Positions 48,901 to 57,514 of a stretch of 60,617 bases of DNA are shown here, one piece after another. The notes under the pieces are model-generated. The model made no database searches and had not been told where the DNA came from. It was given only the letters and a program-made list of their open reading frames with translations. Source of the DNA: Gammaproteobacteria bacterium SG8_30 (GTDB lineage: Bacteria > Pseudomonadota > Gammaproteobacteria > Steroidobacterales > Steroidobacteraceae); the NCBI GenBank assembly GCA_001303245.1, contig LJNS01000007.1, forward strand, positions 1 to 60,617. Reading direction: 5' to 3'. A program made the translations under genes and the position numbers. Numbering within the stretch: the first letter of the stretch is position 1; each line of letters starts with the position of its first letter.

Positions 48901-49167
48901 TCAGAGGGCGACCAGGACGACTCCGCTCGCGCTCAGCTCCCGGTAGATGTCGTCGAGCTGGTCGCGGCTCTGCGCCGTTATCGTGTACGTCATGGAGAGG
49001 AACCTGCCCCGCGAGCTGCTGCGCTGGCTGATGCGCGTCGCGGGCAAGGGTCCGGCGTGGCGCTCGACGATCGCAAGCGTCAGCGACCGGAACGCCTCGG
49101 TGTCGTGACCCATGACCTTGATGGGGAACTCGCACGGAAACTCGAACAGGTCGTCGTGACCGCTCAT
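48901..49167 (-). CDS. ybeD: DUF493 protein YbeD
   Basis: 88 residues, ACT-like fold, conserved next to dacA and lipB in Gammaproteobacteria. Its exact role is unknown. Typical segments are FPCEFPIKVMGHD and SMTYTITAQSRDQLDDIYREL. The start overlaps the aminotransferase stop as ATGA. In E. coli ybeD and lipB lie on one strand; here they converge, with six bases between stops. Confidence 0.9.
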   Translation of the reverse strand: MSGHDDLFEFPCEFPIKVMGHDTEAFRSLTLAIVERHAGPLPATRISQRSSSRGRFLSMTYTITAQSRDQLDDIYRELSASGVVLVAL

Positions 49168-50039
49168 TCGCTGCACTCCGTCGAGAACTCCCGCCGCGAC
49201 TCCCACCAGCAACGATAGAGGCGGCGGAAGGCAGGGCCCGGCCTGCCGTCGCCGACCGGACGCCCGTCGAGCGCGACCACCGAGCGCAGCCCGCCACCGG
49301 CCGAGGCGAGCAAGACCTCCCCGGATCCGCGCAGTGCCGCCTCGGGTACGGCTTCCTGGCGGCACTCGATGCCGCAGCGCGGGGCAATCTCGAACAGTAC
49401 GTCGCGCGTCGTTCCGGGGAGCACTGCCGATGACTGCGGCGGGGTCAGCAGCACGCCGTCCAGCAATACGTGCACGCTGCTCGAGCTGCCCTCGGTCAGC
49501 ATGTCGTCGCGCAACAGCACCGCCTCCACGGCGCCCGCATCCTGCGCCCGCCACTTGAGCAGGACGTTGGCCAGCAGCGCAGTGGACTTGATGTCGCAAC
49601 GTCCCCAGCGGATGTCCGCCGACGTTACGCAGGCGATGGCTCGTGAGTCCGGATCCGCAAGGGGGGGCGGCACCTTGCTCGCGAAGGCGAACACCGTCGG
49701 CGCGGCGATCCCGCGGGGCACGTGCGATCGCTCGGGCTCCGCCCCGCGCGACACCTGCAGATAGATCAGCAGATCGCCCCTCCCGTTGCGCGCCACGAGC
49801 CCACCGAACACGCTGCGCCAGGCCTCGCGCGTGAGGGGCGGCGGCAGCCTGATCTCGCGCAGGCTGCGTTCGAGGCGGTCGAGGTGCTGCTCGAGGCGGT
49901 AAACACGCCCCTCGTACACGGGAAGCACCTCGTAGACGGCGTCGGCGAACAGGAATCCGCGATCGAGCGGCGAGATCCGCGCCTGCGCGAGCGGCAGGAA
50001 GGCCCCGTCCAGCCAGGCGATGTCGGCCCCGCCCGCCAC
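49164..50039 (-). CDS. D-amino acid aminotransferase-family enzyme
   Basis: Fold-type IV PLP aminotransferase. 291 residues from GTG 50039, two bases after the dacC stop. Family marks are ISPLDRGFLFADAVYEVLPVYEGRVYRLEQHLDRL, the PLP lysine in CDIKSTALLANVLLK, and EGSSSSVHVL. It most resembles D-alanine aminotransferase (Dat); aminodeoxychorismate lyase and branched-chain aminotransferase are related alternatives. Its place behind a D,D-carboxypeptidase, which releases D-alanine, fits a D-alanine role. Confidence 0.85.
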   Translation of the reverse strand: MAGGADIAWLDGAFLPLAQARISPLDRGFLFADAVYEVLPVYEGRVYRLEQHLDRLERSLREIRLPPPLTREAWRSVFGGLVARNGRGDLLIYLQVSRGAEPERSHVPRGIAAPTVFAFASKVPPPLADPDSRAIACVTSADIRWGRCDIKSTALLANVLLKWRAQDAGAVEAVLLRDDMLTEGSSSSVHVLLDGVLLTPPQSSAVLPGTTRDVLFEIAPRCGIECRQEAVPEAALRGSGEVLLASAGGGLRSVVALDGRPVGDGRPGPAFRRLYRCWWESRREFSTECSE

Positions 50040-50041
50040 CG

Positions 50042-51184
50042 TCAGTCGAACCAGCGCATCACCGTGTCCCAGCTGCGGCGCACGAAGCCGCCCTCCGGGA
50101 CCTCGGCGAGCGGATACAGGTCCGCGACGGCGACGAGCCGGCCGTCGAGCGTGGCACGCACCCGGCCGACTGGCTGCGTGGAGGCCAGCGGCGCCGACAG
50201 TCCCGGCTCGGTCGTCACCGCCACCTCGATCTCGTCGGCCCGGCCGCGAGGCACCGTTGCGTAGAACTCCTGCCGCAGTCCGACCGGCGCGGCGCCATCT
50301 TCCGCGAGGTACACGCGGGGACGGGCGAGCTCTGCCCCGCGAGGGTGCAGGCGGCGAGTCTCGAAGAAGCTGAAGCCGTAATTGAGCAACGCAAGGCTCG
50401 CGTCCTCGCGTGCCTTCACGCTGTCGGCGCCCATCACAACGGCGATCAGCCGCATGCCGTCGCGGTGCGCGGAACTCACCAGGCAGTAGCCGGCCGCATC
50501 GGTGTGACCCGTCTTCATGCCATCCACACTGGGATCCTGGTCCAGCAGGCCGTTGCGGTTGCCCTGGGTGATGTTGTTCCAGGTGAATTCGCGCTGCGAG
50601 TACCAGCGGTAGTGATCGGGGAACTCGTCGATGATCGCCCGTGCCAGCAGCGCCATGTCGCGCGCCGTCACCAGGTGACCGTCCGCCGGCAGCCCGGTGG
50701 AGTTGAGGAAGTGCGAGTTCTTCATCCCGAGGCGTACGGCATATTGGTTCATGATCGAGGCGAAGGTCGGTTCCGTGCCGGCGACCGCTTCGGCGAGCGC
50801 GATGCTGGCGTCGTTGCCCGACTGCACGATCATGCCCTGGAGCAGCGTCTCCACGGTCGCGCGCGTGCCGACCTCGAGAAAAGTGCGCGAGCCCTCTGAG
50901 CGCCACGCCCGTTCGCTGATCGGCACTTCCGTGTCGAGCGAGAGCTTGCCGTCCTCGATGGCGTGAAAGACTGCGTAGGCCGTCATCAGCTTGGTCAGGC
51001 TCGCCGGTTCCACCCGGGCATCCGCATCGTGGCTCGTGATGACGCGACCGCTCTGCTCGTCGATCAGGATCCAGGAACGCGCGGCCGGCTCGGGTGGCGG
51101 CGGCACCGGTGTCGGCGCAGCGAAGGAAGGAGGGACTGAGGCGATGAGCGCGAGGACGGCAAGACAGCGGCAAAACAGTGTCAT
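50042..51184 (-). CDS. dacC: D-alanyl-D-alanine carboxypeptidase (PBP5/6 type)
   Basis: Trims the terminal D-alanine from peptidoglycan pentapeptides. 380 residues. A signal peptide (about 1-22) is followed by the transpeptidase-fold domain with S62-x-x-K65 (ASLTKLMT), the SGN triad at 122-124 and KTG (MKTGHTDAAGY). A C-terminal PBP5-like beta domain and an amphipathic tail (FVRRSWDTVMRWFD) would hold it at the inner membrane. It could equally be named dacA. Confidence 0.95.
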   Translation of the reverse strand: MTLFCRCLAVLALIASVPPSFAAPTPVPPPPEPAARSWILIDEQSGRVITSHDADARVEPASLTKLMTAYAVFHAIEDGKLSLDTEVPISERAWRSEGSRTFLEVGTRATVETLLQGMIVQSGNDASIALAEAVAGTEPTFASIMNQYAVRLGMKNSHFLNSTGLPADGHLVTARDMALLARAIIDEFPDHYRWYSQREFTWNNITQGNRNGLLDQDPSVDGMKTGHTDAAGYCLVSSAHRDGMRLIAVVMGADSVKAREDASLALLNYGFSFFETRRLHPRGAELARPRVYLAEDGAAPVGLRQEFYATVPRGRADEIEVAVTTEPGLSAPLASTQPVGRVRATLDGRLVAVADLYPLAEVPEGGFVRRSWDTVMRWFD

Positions 51185-51288
51185 CGGACTTCCAGGTTGT
51201 CTGCGGGGAGGCGCGCCCGCGAGGGTGACGGGCGGCGTTGCGACGCCATTCTATCGACCGGCTGCCCGGCGAGGTAGGGGCGGGTGGC

Positions 51289-52248
51289 TCAGCCCGGACC
51301 CCGTGCGTCGCGTACGAAGGTCATCGCGCCGCCGGGATAGTGCAGCAGCAGGCGCCCGGCACCGAAGCTGAACTTGACGGTCCCGGCCAGCAGGTGCAGA
51401 TAGCGTTCCTCGACCGCCATGGTCTGCGCGTCGCAGGTCCGCCGACGTGAGGTCGGCGGGCCGATCAGGATGCCTCCGGCCGGACCTTCCGTCCTGTCCA
51501 CCGCCGCAGCCGCATAGGAGTTGCAGCCGGCAGACCCGCGCAGGCGGCCCTCCTCGTATCGCAGCGTCACCTCGACGCTGCCGGCGACCGGGGTTTCACG
51601 GTCGAAACGCCTGAGTCGCCACCGCTGGCCGGCGAGCATGGCGAGCGACATGCGGCCCGTCACCTCTTCCGGCTGGCCGTCCACGAGGCCCGACCCGGCG
51701 ACGAGCCAGCGATAGGTCGCGAGTTCGCCCGGGCAGCAGGCGGGATCCCGGGGCCCGGTCCTCACCACGTCGATGCGCAGTCCGCCGTCTTCGACCGCCA
51801 GATCGCGGATCTGGACCCGGTCGCCCAGCACACGGGTTGCCGTGTTGACCACTTCGGGGCCCACCCGGTCCACTACGGCGACGTGCAGGAGCGTGCCGGA
51901 ACCGCCGGAATTCTCCGCCAGCAGGACGATCGCCTCGTCCTCGCCGTCGCCGTCGACGTCCCCGGTCGCGCGGGAGCCGCGCAGCAGCGTCACCAGCGGC
52001 CGGGATGCACCGCCCTCGACGAAGGGCGTGCCTTCCCACACGCCGTTTGCCAGCGCGACGGGCTGGGCCGTGCTCTCGAAGCCCGAGTAGGTCGCTGCAC
52101 CCAATTCTTCGGCCGTGGGCGGGCCTGTGGGCGGTGCCGACGAGGGCGTGGTGTCGCTCCCGGTCTGCCCGCCGCCACAGGCCGAGACCGACGTCGTCAG
52201 CGCCACGACGAGCACCGACCTCAGCCTGTGACCCTTTCCCGGACGCAT
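51289..52248 (-). CDS. META-domain lipoprotein
   Basis: 319 residues, function unknown. The lipoprotein signal ends at C24 (SVSACGGG). A central region has the FG-GAP/VCBS-like repeat core GDVDGDGEDEAIVLLAE and a CC doublet. The C-terminal domain (about 205-319) is META-like: GQRWRLRRFD, EGRLRGSAGCNSYAA and the closing MTFVRDA. META proteins such as HslJ are linked to stress tolerance. The start overlaps the rlpA stop as TGATG, so it is made with the elongasome operon. Confidence 0.78.
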   Translation of the reverse strand: MRPGKGHRLRSVLVVALTTSVSACGGGQTGSDTTPSSAPPTGPPTAEELGAATYSGFESTAQPVALANGVWEGTPFVEGGASRPLVTLLRGSRATGDVDGDGEDEAIVLLAENSGGSGTLLHVAVVDRVGPEVVNTATRVLGDRVQIRDLAVEDGGLRIDVVRTGPRDPACCPGELATYRWLVAGSGLVDGQPEEVTGRMSLAMLAGQRWRLRRFDRETPVAGSVEVTLRYEEGRLRGSAGCNSYAAAAVDRTEGPAGGILIGPPTSRRRTCDAQTMAVEERYLHLLAGTVKFSFGAGRLLLHYPGGAMTFVRDARGPG

Positions 52249-53012
52249 CAGTCGAGGGCGAGGATGGCCGGGCCGAAGCCTGCGTCCCGGAGCCGCGACG
52301 TGACTGCGTCGAACGCGTCGACGGAGTCAAGCGGCCCGATCCGGACGCGGTGGACGTCGCGTCCGTCGGCACGGGCGGCGACGACCAGCACGTTGTCGAA
52401 ACCTGCCTCGGCGAGCCGTCGGGCCAGTCTCCGGGCGTTGTCTTCCTCGGTGAAGGCGCCGGCCTGCGCGAAGAATCTCCCGTTCGCCGGCGCGACAGGC
52501 CGGGCAGCGGGCGACGAGGGCCCGACCGAGCGGACCTCCACCATGGCGGTGCCTTCGCGGATCATGTCCAGCTTCGCCGCCGCGACGTACGACAGGTCGA
52601 TGACGCGGTTGTCCTTGAACGGTCCGCGGTCGTTGACGCGCACGACGACGCTGCGGCCGTTCTGCAGGTTGGTCACCTGCACGTAGGCCGGCAGCGGCAG
52701 CGTCTTGTGCGCCGCCGTCATCGCGTGCATGTCGTAGGGCTCGCCCGAGGAAGTGGACTCGCCGTGGAATCCCGGGCCGTACCAGGAAGCCACGCCGCGC
52801 TCGACGAAGCCATCGGCCGTCGGCAGCACGACGTATCGCTTGCCGAACACCTCGTAGAAGGGCGGGTTGCCGCGCGCGGCGCGCGGCTCGGCGCGTGGCA
52901 CCGCGTCCGGGACCTCTGCCGGATCGACCGGCGCGGGCTGGCGCGGCGGGCCGCCGCCGCAGCCGGCGAGGGCGACTGCCGCAACCGCCACGACAGGCAG
53001 CCAGTCCTTCAT
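52248..53012 (-). CDS. rlpA: Septal-ring lytic transglycosylase RlpA
   Basis: Outer-membrane lipoprotein that cleaves stem-less (denuded) glycan strands. 254 residues. The lipobox is LAGC. The double-psi beta-barrel has ERGVASWYGPGFHGESTSSGEPYD and VRVNDRGPFKDNRVIDLSYVAA with the active acid residues. A C-terminal SPOR domain (about 180-254, FFAQAGAFTEEDNARRLA) targets division sites. It overlaps mltB by ATGA. Confidence 0.96.
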   Translation of the reverse strand: MKDWLPVVAVAAVALAGCGGGPPRQPAPVDPAEVPDAVPRAEPRAARGNPPFYEVFGKRYVVLPTADGFVERGVASWYGPGFHGESTSSGEPYDMHAMTAAHKTLPLPAYVQVTNLQNGRSVVVRVNDRGPFKDNRVIDLSYVAAAKLDMIREGTAMVEVRSVGPSSPAARPVAPANGRFFAQAGAFTEEDNARRLARRLAEAGFDNVLVVAARADGRDVHRVRIGPLDSVDAFDAVTSRLRDAGFGPAILALD

Positions 53013-54016
53013 CCGCCGCCGGCCGGCTGCAGCCGCGCCTCGATGGTGGAGCCGAGCTCGCTCACCGCCAGCGCGTACATCACGCTGCGGTTGTACTGCG
53101 TGATCACCGCGAAGTTGTGGAAGCCGGCGCGCAGCTCGGGACCGTCGACGCCGTCCACGCGGATGAACACTGCGGGGGCGTCGCCGGCCAGCTGCGTTTC
53201 GAAAGCCAGTCCCTTGTCGCGCAGTGCGTCCACCGTCTCGTTGGCTTCGATGCTGCCGGCGACCAGCTGGCCGGCGTCGGCGTACCAGAGCCTGGCCGGC
53301 GTCTCGACCGGCTCCCCGGCCCGCCAGCCGTGGCCCGCCAGGTAGTTGGCGATGCTGGCGATCGTGTCGTCCCAGCTCTGCCACAGGTCGCGGCGGCCGT
53401 CGCCGTCGCCGTCGACCGCGTAGACCCGGTAGCTGCGCGGCATGAACTGCGGCCGTCCCATCGCGCCCGCGTACGAGCCCTGGGCGGCGAGCAGGTTCAC
53501 GCGGGGCTCCTCGCGTCCGAGCAGCAGGAACTGCTCGAGCTCGGTGCGGAAGTAGGAGCTGCGCGGGGGATAGTCGAAGGCCAGCGTAGCCAGCGCGTCG
53601 AGCACGCGGAAACGCCCCGTAATCCTGCCGTAGAAAGTCTCGACGCCCAGGATGCCGACGATGATCCGGGCCGGTACGCCGGTCTCGCGTTCCACGGCGG
53701 CCAGCCTGTCGCGGTGCGCGGCCCAGAAGGTGACACCCGCGGCAATGCGCTGCTCCGTGAGGAAGTGCGCACGGTACTCGTACCATGGCCGCACGCGCTC
53801 TGCGGGCCGGCTGATGAGCTCCAGGATGCGCTGGTCGCTTGCTGCCGAGCCGATGACCCCGTCCAGCCATTCTTGCGTGAAGCCGTGACGTCCGCGCATT
53901 TCGTCGATGAACAGCCGCACGTCCTCGCGCGATGCGTCGAAGGCACCGGCCGCGCCGACGGGCAGCACGAGGCCGGCAAGGATAGACAGCGCGGTGCGGC
54001 GCCAAATCGGGGTCAT
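53009..54016 (-). CDS. mltB: Lytic murein transglycosylase B
   Basis: Cleaves the MurNAc-GlcNAc bond with formation of anhydro ends. 335 residues. A signal peptide without a lipobox (VLPVGAAGAFDA) suggests a soluble, SltB1-like form. The catalytic glutamate is in IVGILGVETFYGRITG. Other family marks are AAQGSYAGAMGRPQFMPRSYRVYAVDGDGDG. It lies between rodA and rlpA, overlapping both by four bases. Confidence 0.95.
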   Translation of the reverse strand: MTPIWRRTALSILAGLVLPVGAAGAFDASREDVRLFIDEMRGRHGFTQEWLDGVIGSAASDQRILELISRPAERVRPWYEYRAHFLTEQRIAAGVTFWAAHRDRLAAVERETGVPARIIVGILGVETFYGRITGRFRVLDALATLAFDYPPRSSYFRTELEQFLLLGREEPRVNLLAAQGSYAGAMGRPQFMPRSYRVYAVDGDGDGRRDLWQSWDDTIASIANYLAGHGWRAGEPVETPARLWYADAGQLVAGSIEANETVDALRDKGLAFETQLAGDAPAVFIRVDGVDGPELRAGFHNFAVITQYNRSVMYALAVSELGSTIEARLQPAGGG

Positions 54017-55152
54017 GTGCGCACGAGTTTCCGCTGGGCCTGCAGGCTCATCAGGATACCGAAGCCCGCCAGCAGGGTCACCATGGACGTGCCGCCGTAG
54101 CTGACGAGCGGCAGCGGTACACCTACGACCGGCAGGAGGCCCGTGACCATGCCCGTGTTGACGAAGATGTACACGAAGAAAGTCAAGGCGATGCTGCCGG
54201 CGACCAGACGCCCGAAAGTGTCGCGGCACTGGTTCGCGAGGAACAGCGCGCGACCGACTGCCGCCATGTAGAGAGCGAGCAGGAACAGCTGGCCGAGCAG
54301 CCCGAACTCCTCTCCGATCACCGCGAAGATGAAATCGGTCGATCGCTCGGGAAGAAATTCGAGCTGCGCCTGGCTGCCGTTCATCCAGCCCTTGCCGAAG
54401 ACTCCCCCCGAGCCGATCGCGATCTGCGACTGGATGATGTGATAGCCGGCGCCGAGTGGGTCGATCTGTGGATCGAGCAGGGTCAGGACGCGCCGCCGCT
54501 GGTAATCGTGCATCAGGAGCCAGGCCACCGGCGCTGCGGCGGCGGCGAGGCCGATCCCGGTGAACACGACTCGCCAGGCGAGGCCCCCGAGCAGCAACAC
54601 GAACACGCCGGCGCCGGCTACCAGCAGGGCGGTTCCGAGGTCCGGCTGCTCGGCGATGAGTATCGCCGGCACCGCAATGATCGCGAGCACGACGAGCGTC
54701 TCCCGCAGGGAGGGCGGCAGGGCCCGATCGTGCAGATACCAGGCGCACATCATGGGAACGGCCAGCTTCATGATTTCCGAGGGCTGGAAGCGGACGAAGC
54801 CGAGGTCGAGCCAGCGCTGCGCACCCTTGCCGACGTCGCCGAGTACCGCGACGGCAATGAGCAGCACCACGCCGACGGCATAGGCGGCGGGGGCGACCAT
54901 GCGCAGGACGCGGGCCGGGACTTGCGCGAGCGCAACCATGGCCAGGATCGCCAGCCCGAGCCGCAGCACCTGGCGGAGCCATGGGCCCAGGTTGCCGCCG
55001 GCTGCGCTGTACAGGATGAGCAGGCCGAATGCGGCGATGGCCCCGAGCGCCATCAACAGGGGACCATCGAGGTGCAAGGCCCGCATGAGACGGGCGCCGC
55101 GGGTCAGACCCCCCCGGCGACTCAAGGGCTCGTCGAAGGCCCCGCCTATCAT
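54013..55152 (-). CDS. rodA: Rod-shape SEDS glycosyltransferase RodA
   Basis: Polymerises lipid II in the elongasome together with PBP2. 379 residues with about ten membrane helices. SEDS signatures are QRWLDLGFVRFQPSEIMKLAVPM, EQPDLGTAL, STDFIFAVIGEEFGLLGQ and the final VSYGGTSMVTLLAGFGI. The ATG overlaps the PBP2 gene stop, so the partner enzymes are made together. Confidence 0.97.
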   Translation of the reverse strand: MIGGAFDEPLSRRGGLTRGARLMRALHLDGPLLMALGAIAAFGLLILYSAAGGNLGPWLRQVLRLGLAILAMVALAQVPARVLRMVAPAAYAVGVVLLIAVAVLGDVGKGAQRWLDLGFVRFQPSEIMKLAVPMMCAWYLHDRALPPSLRETLVVLAIIAVPAILIAEQPDLGTALLVAGAGVFVLLLGGLAWRVVFTGIGLAAAAAPVAWLLMHDYQRRRVLTLLDPQIDPLGAGYHIIQSQIAIGSGGVFGKGWMNGSQAQLEFLPERSTDFIFAVIGEEFGLLGQLFLLALYMAAVGRALFLANQCRDTFGRLVAGSIALTFFVYIFVNTGMVTGLLPVVGVPLPLVSYGGTSMVTLLAGFGILMSLQAQRKLVRT

Positions 55153-57029
55153 CCGGTCTGCTCCAGCAGGTAGGCGTCGAAGACCGCCCGCGCGATCGGG
55201 GCCGCGGCCGAGCTGCCGTGACCGCCGTTCTCGACGAGCACGGCAATGGCGATCCGCGGCTGCTCGGCCGGCGCAAAGGCCACGAACAGTGCGTGGTCGC
55301 GCAGGCGCTCGGCCACGGTCTCCTCGTCGTACTCCTCGTCCTGGCCCACCGTGAAGACCTGTGCCGTGCCGGTCTTGCCCGCGATCGTGTAGGCCGCGCC
55401 CCGGGCGGCGCGCACTGCAGTGCCCCGGGCGCCGGTCGTGACCGCGACCATGGCATCGACGATCACCTCCCAGCTCGCCGGATCCTTGAGCTCGACCCGC
55501 GGCAACTCCTCGCCCGGCCGCTCCCGCCGCTCCCCGGAGGCGGGATCGACGATCGCCCGCACGAGCCGGGGACGGAAGTGCCTGCCGCGTGTCGCGAGCA
55601 CCGCCATTGCGTGGGCGAGCTGCAAAGGGGTGGCGGTCCAGTAGCCCTGTCCGATGCCGACGATCACGGTTTCCCCGGGGAACCAGACCTGCTGCTCGGG
55701 CTGGCGGAAGGCCGACTTCTTCCACTCGGTCGAGGGAATGATGCCGGAACGCTCGCCCTGGATGTCGATGCCCGTCGCCTTGCCGAAGCCGATGCGCGAC
55801 ATGGAATCGTGGATCCGGTCGATGCCGAGCGTTGCCGCGAGGCCGTAGAAGTAGACGTCACAGGACGTCATGATGGCCTCGCGCATGTTGACCGTGCCAT
55901 GCCCCTCCCGCTTCCAGTCGCGGTAGCGGTGGCTCGAGTTGGGCAGCCGGAAGAATCCGGGGCAGAAGCGGCTGTCGTCGGGCTCGATGACGCCGGCCTC
56001 CAGGCCCGCGAGCGCCATCAGCGGCTTGACGGTCGAGCCGGGCGGATAGGTGCCGCGAAGGGCGCGGTTGTAGAGCGGCTGGTCGATGTCGGTCGTCAGC
56101 GTGCGATAGTCCACGGTGGAGATGCCGCGCGCGAACTTGTTCGGGTCGAAGGTCGGGGTGCTCGCCAGCACGAGCACGTCTCCGTTCCAGGGATCCAGCG
56201 CGATCACGGCGCCGCGCCGCTGTCCCATGGCCTGCTCGGCGACGCGCTGCAACTCGATGTCGAGCGCCAGCTCGAGGTTCTGCCCGGCGACGGGCCGCTG
56301 CAGCCGGAGCTCGGACGTGTCGTCGCCGACGGCTTCCATGCGACGGCCCTCGGCATTGACTAGCACCTCGCGGAATCCGCCGGTGCCGTGCAGCTGCTCC
56401 TCGTACGAGCGCTCCAGGCCCGTCTTGCCGATCGCCGCCGTGCCGAAGTACTCCTCCGGGTCGATGCGCTTGAGGTCGTCCTCGCTGATCGAGCCGACGT
56501 AACCGAGCGCGTGCACGCCCGACGGCCCGTAGGGGTAGTAGCGCGCGACGCGGGTGGTCAGGTCGACGCCCGGAAGCCGGTGCCGGTTCACCGCATAGTG
56601 GCTGATCTCCTCGTCCGTCAGGCGCAGTCGCACGGGAACCGCCTCGAAGGACCGCCTGCTGCGCAGCAACTGCCGCACGCGATCGACGTCGTTCGCCTCG
56701 AGCAGTCCGATCGCCACGAGCTTGCCGAGGGTTGCGTCGAGGTCGCGGACCCGCTCGAGCGTGACGGTGAGCTGGTAGGCCGGGGTGTTCTCCGCGAGCA
56801 CCCTGCCTTTGCGGTCGTAGATGATCCCGCGATCAGGAGGCAGCGGCTCGATGCGCGCGCGATTGCCCTGCGACAGGTCCGTGTAATAGTCGAAGCGCAC
56901 GACCTGTAGCCAGACGAGCCGGGCTGCGACCAGGCCGAGCATCAGCGCCACGATCAGCGCGGCGACGATGGCACGCACCTCGAAGGTGCGCTGCTCGCGG
57001 AAGAGGTCCTTGACCTTGACGCGACGCAC
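55149..57029 (-). CDS. mrdA: Penicillin-binding protein 2
   Basis: Elongation-specific transpeptidase. 626 residues. One N-terminal membrane anchor (AIVAALIVALMLGLVAARLVWLQ), a pedestal domain, and the penicillin-binding domain with active serine S332 in GSTVKPLM, the second motif in SCDVYFYG and KTG in IAGKTGTAQ. Forms the RodA-PBP2 complex and starts three bases after mreD. Confidence 0.98.
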   Translation of the reverse strand: MRRVKVKDLFREQRTFEVRAIVAALIVALMLGLVAARLVWLQVVRFDYYTDLSQGNRARIEPLPPDRGIIYDRKGRVLAENTPAYQLTVTLERVRDLDATLGKLVAIGLLEANDVDRVRQLLRSRRSFEAVPVRLRLTDEEISHYAVNRHRLPGVDLTTRVARYYPYGPSGVHALGYVGSISEDDLKRIDPEEYFGTAAIGKTGLERSYEEQLHGTGGFREVLVNAEGRRMEAVGDDTSELRLQRPVAGQNLELALDIELQRVAEQAMGQRRGAVIALDPWNGDVLVLASTPTFDPNKFARGISTVDYRTLTTDIDQPLYNRALRGTYPPGSTVKPLMALAGLEAGVIEPDDSRFCPGFFRLPNSSHRYRDWKREGHGTVNMREAIMTSCDVYFYGLAATLGIDRIHDSMSRIGFGKATGIDIQGERSGIIPSTEWKKSAFRQPEQQVWFPGETVIVGIGQGYWTATPLQLAHAMAVLATRGRHFRPRLVRAIVDPASGERRERPGEELPRVELKDPASWEVIVDAMVAVTTGARGTAVRAARGAAYTIAGKTGTAQVFTVGQDEEYDEETVAERLRDHALFVAFAPAEQPRIAIAVLVENGGHGSSAAAPIARAVFDAYLLEQTG

Positions 57030-57032
57030 GGC

Positions 57033-57512
57033 TCAGGGGCGCAGCGCAAGCCGCCCGTAGAGGGCGGAAACCAGCGGCCAGCATGCGGCGCCGACGACGA
57101 CGCCCAGCCAGCGGCTCCAGCCGGTGAGGGCATGCCCCGACAGCCCGTCGATCCAGAACAGGATGAACTCGTGCAGGGCCAGGAGACCCAGGACGACGGT
57201 CGACTGGTGCAGCGCCGGGAAGACGCGGATCCGGAAACGCAGCTTCAGGGCGATGTAGGCGATCACCACCAGCGCCAGCGCATGCTGCCCCAGCAGCATT
57301 CCGTGCAGCGCATCCTCGGCGAGGCCGGCTCCCCACGCGACGGCGAGCCCGGTCGCGCGCAGGGACGCTAGGCATAGCCACAGCACGGTCAGCGCCACGA
57401 AGTTAGGGCGTGCCGGCTCGAGCAGGTCCGGCAGGGGTACCACGGTGGCGACGAGCGCGGCCAGAACCAGCAGCAGGATCCTGAGCCAGCTGTATCGGCG
57501 CGGCCGAGGCAC
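57033..57512 (-). CDS. mreD: Rod-shape-determining protein MreD
   Basis: 159 residues, small inner-membrane protein with five to six helices (LLLVLAALVATVVPLPDLL at the start) that links MreC to the wall machinery. Two bases separate it from mreC and three from mrdA. Sequence conservation in this family is low, so the call leans on size, topology and position. Confidence 0.93.
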   Translation of the reverse strand: MPRPRRYSWLRILLLVLAALVATVVPLPDLLEPARPNFVALTVLWLCLASLRATGLAVAWGAGLAEDALHGMLLGQHALALVVIAYIALKLRFRIRVFPALHQSTVVLGLLALHEFILFWIDGLSGHALTGWSRWLGVVVGAACWPLVSALYGRLALRP

Positions 57513-57514
57513 CG

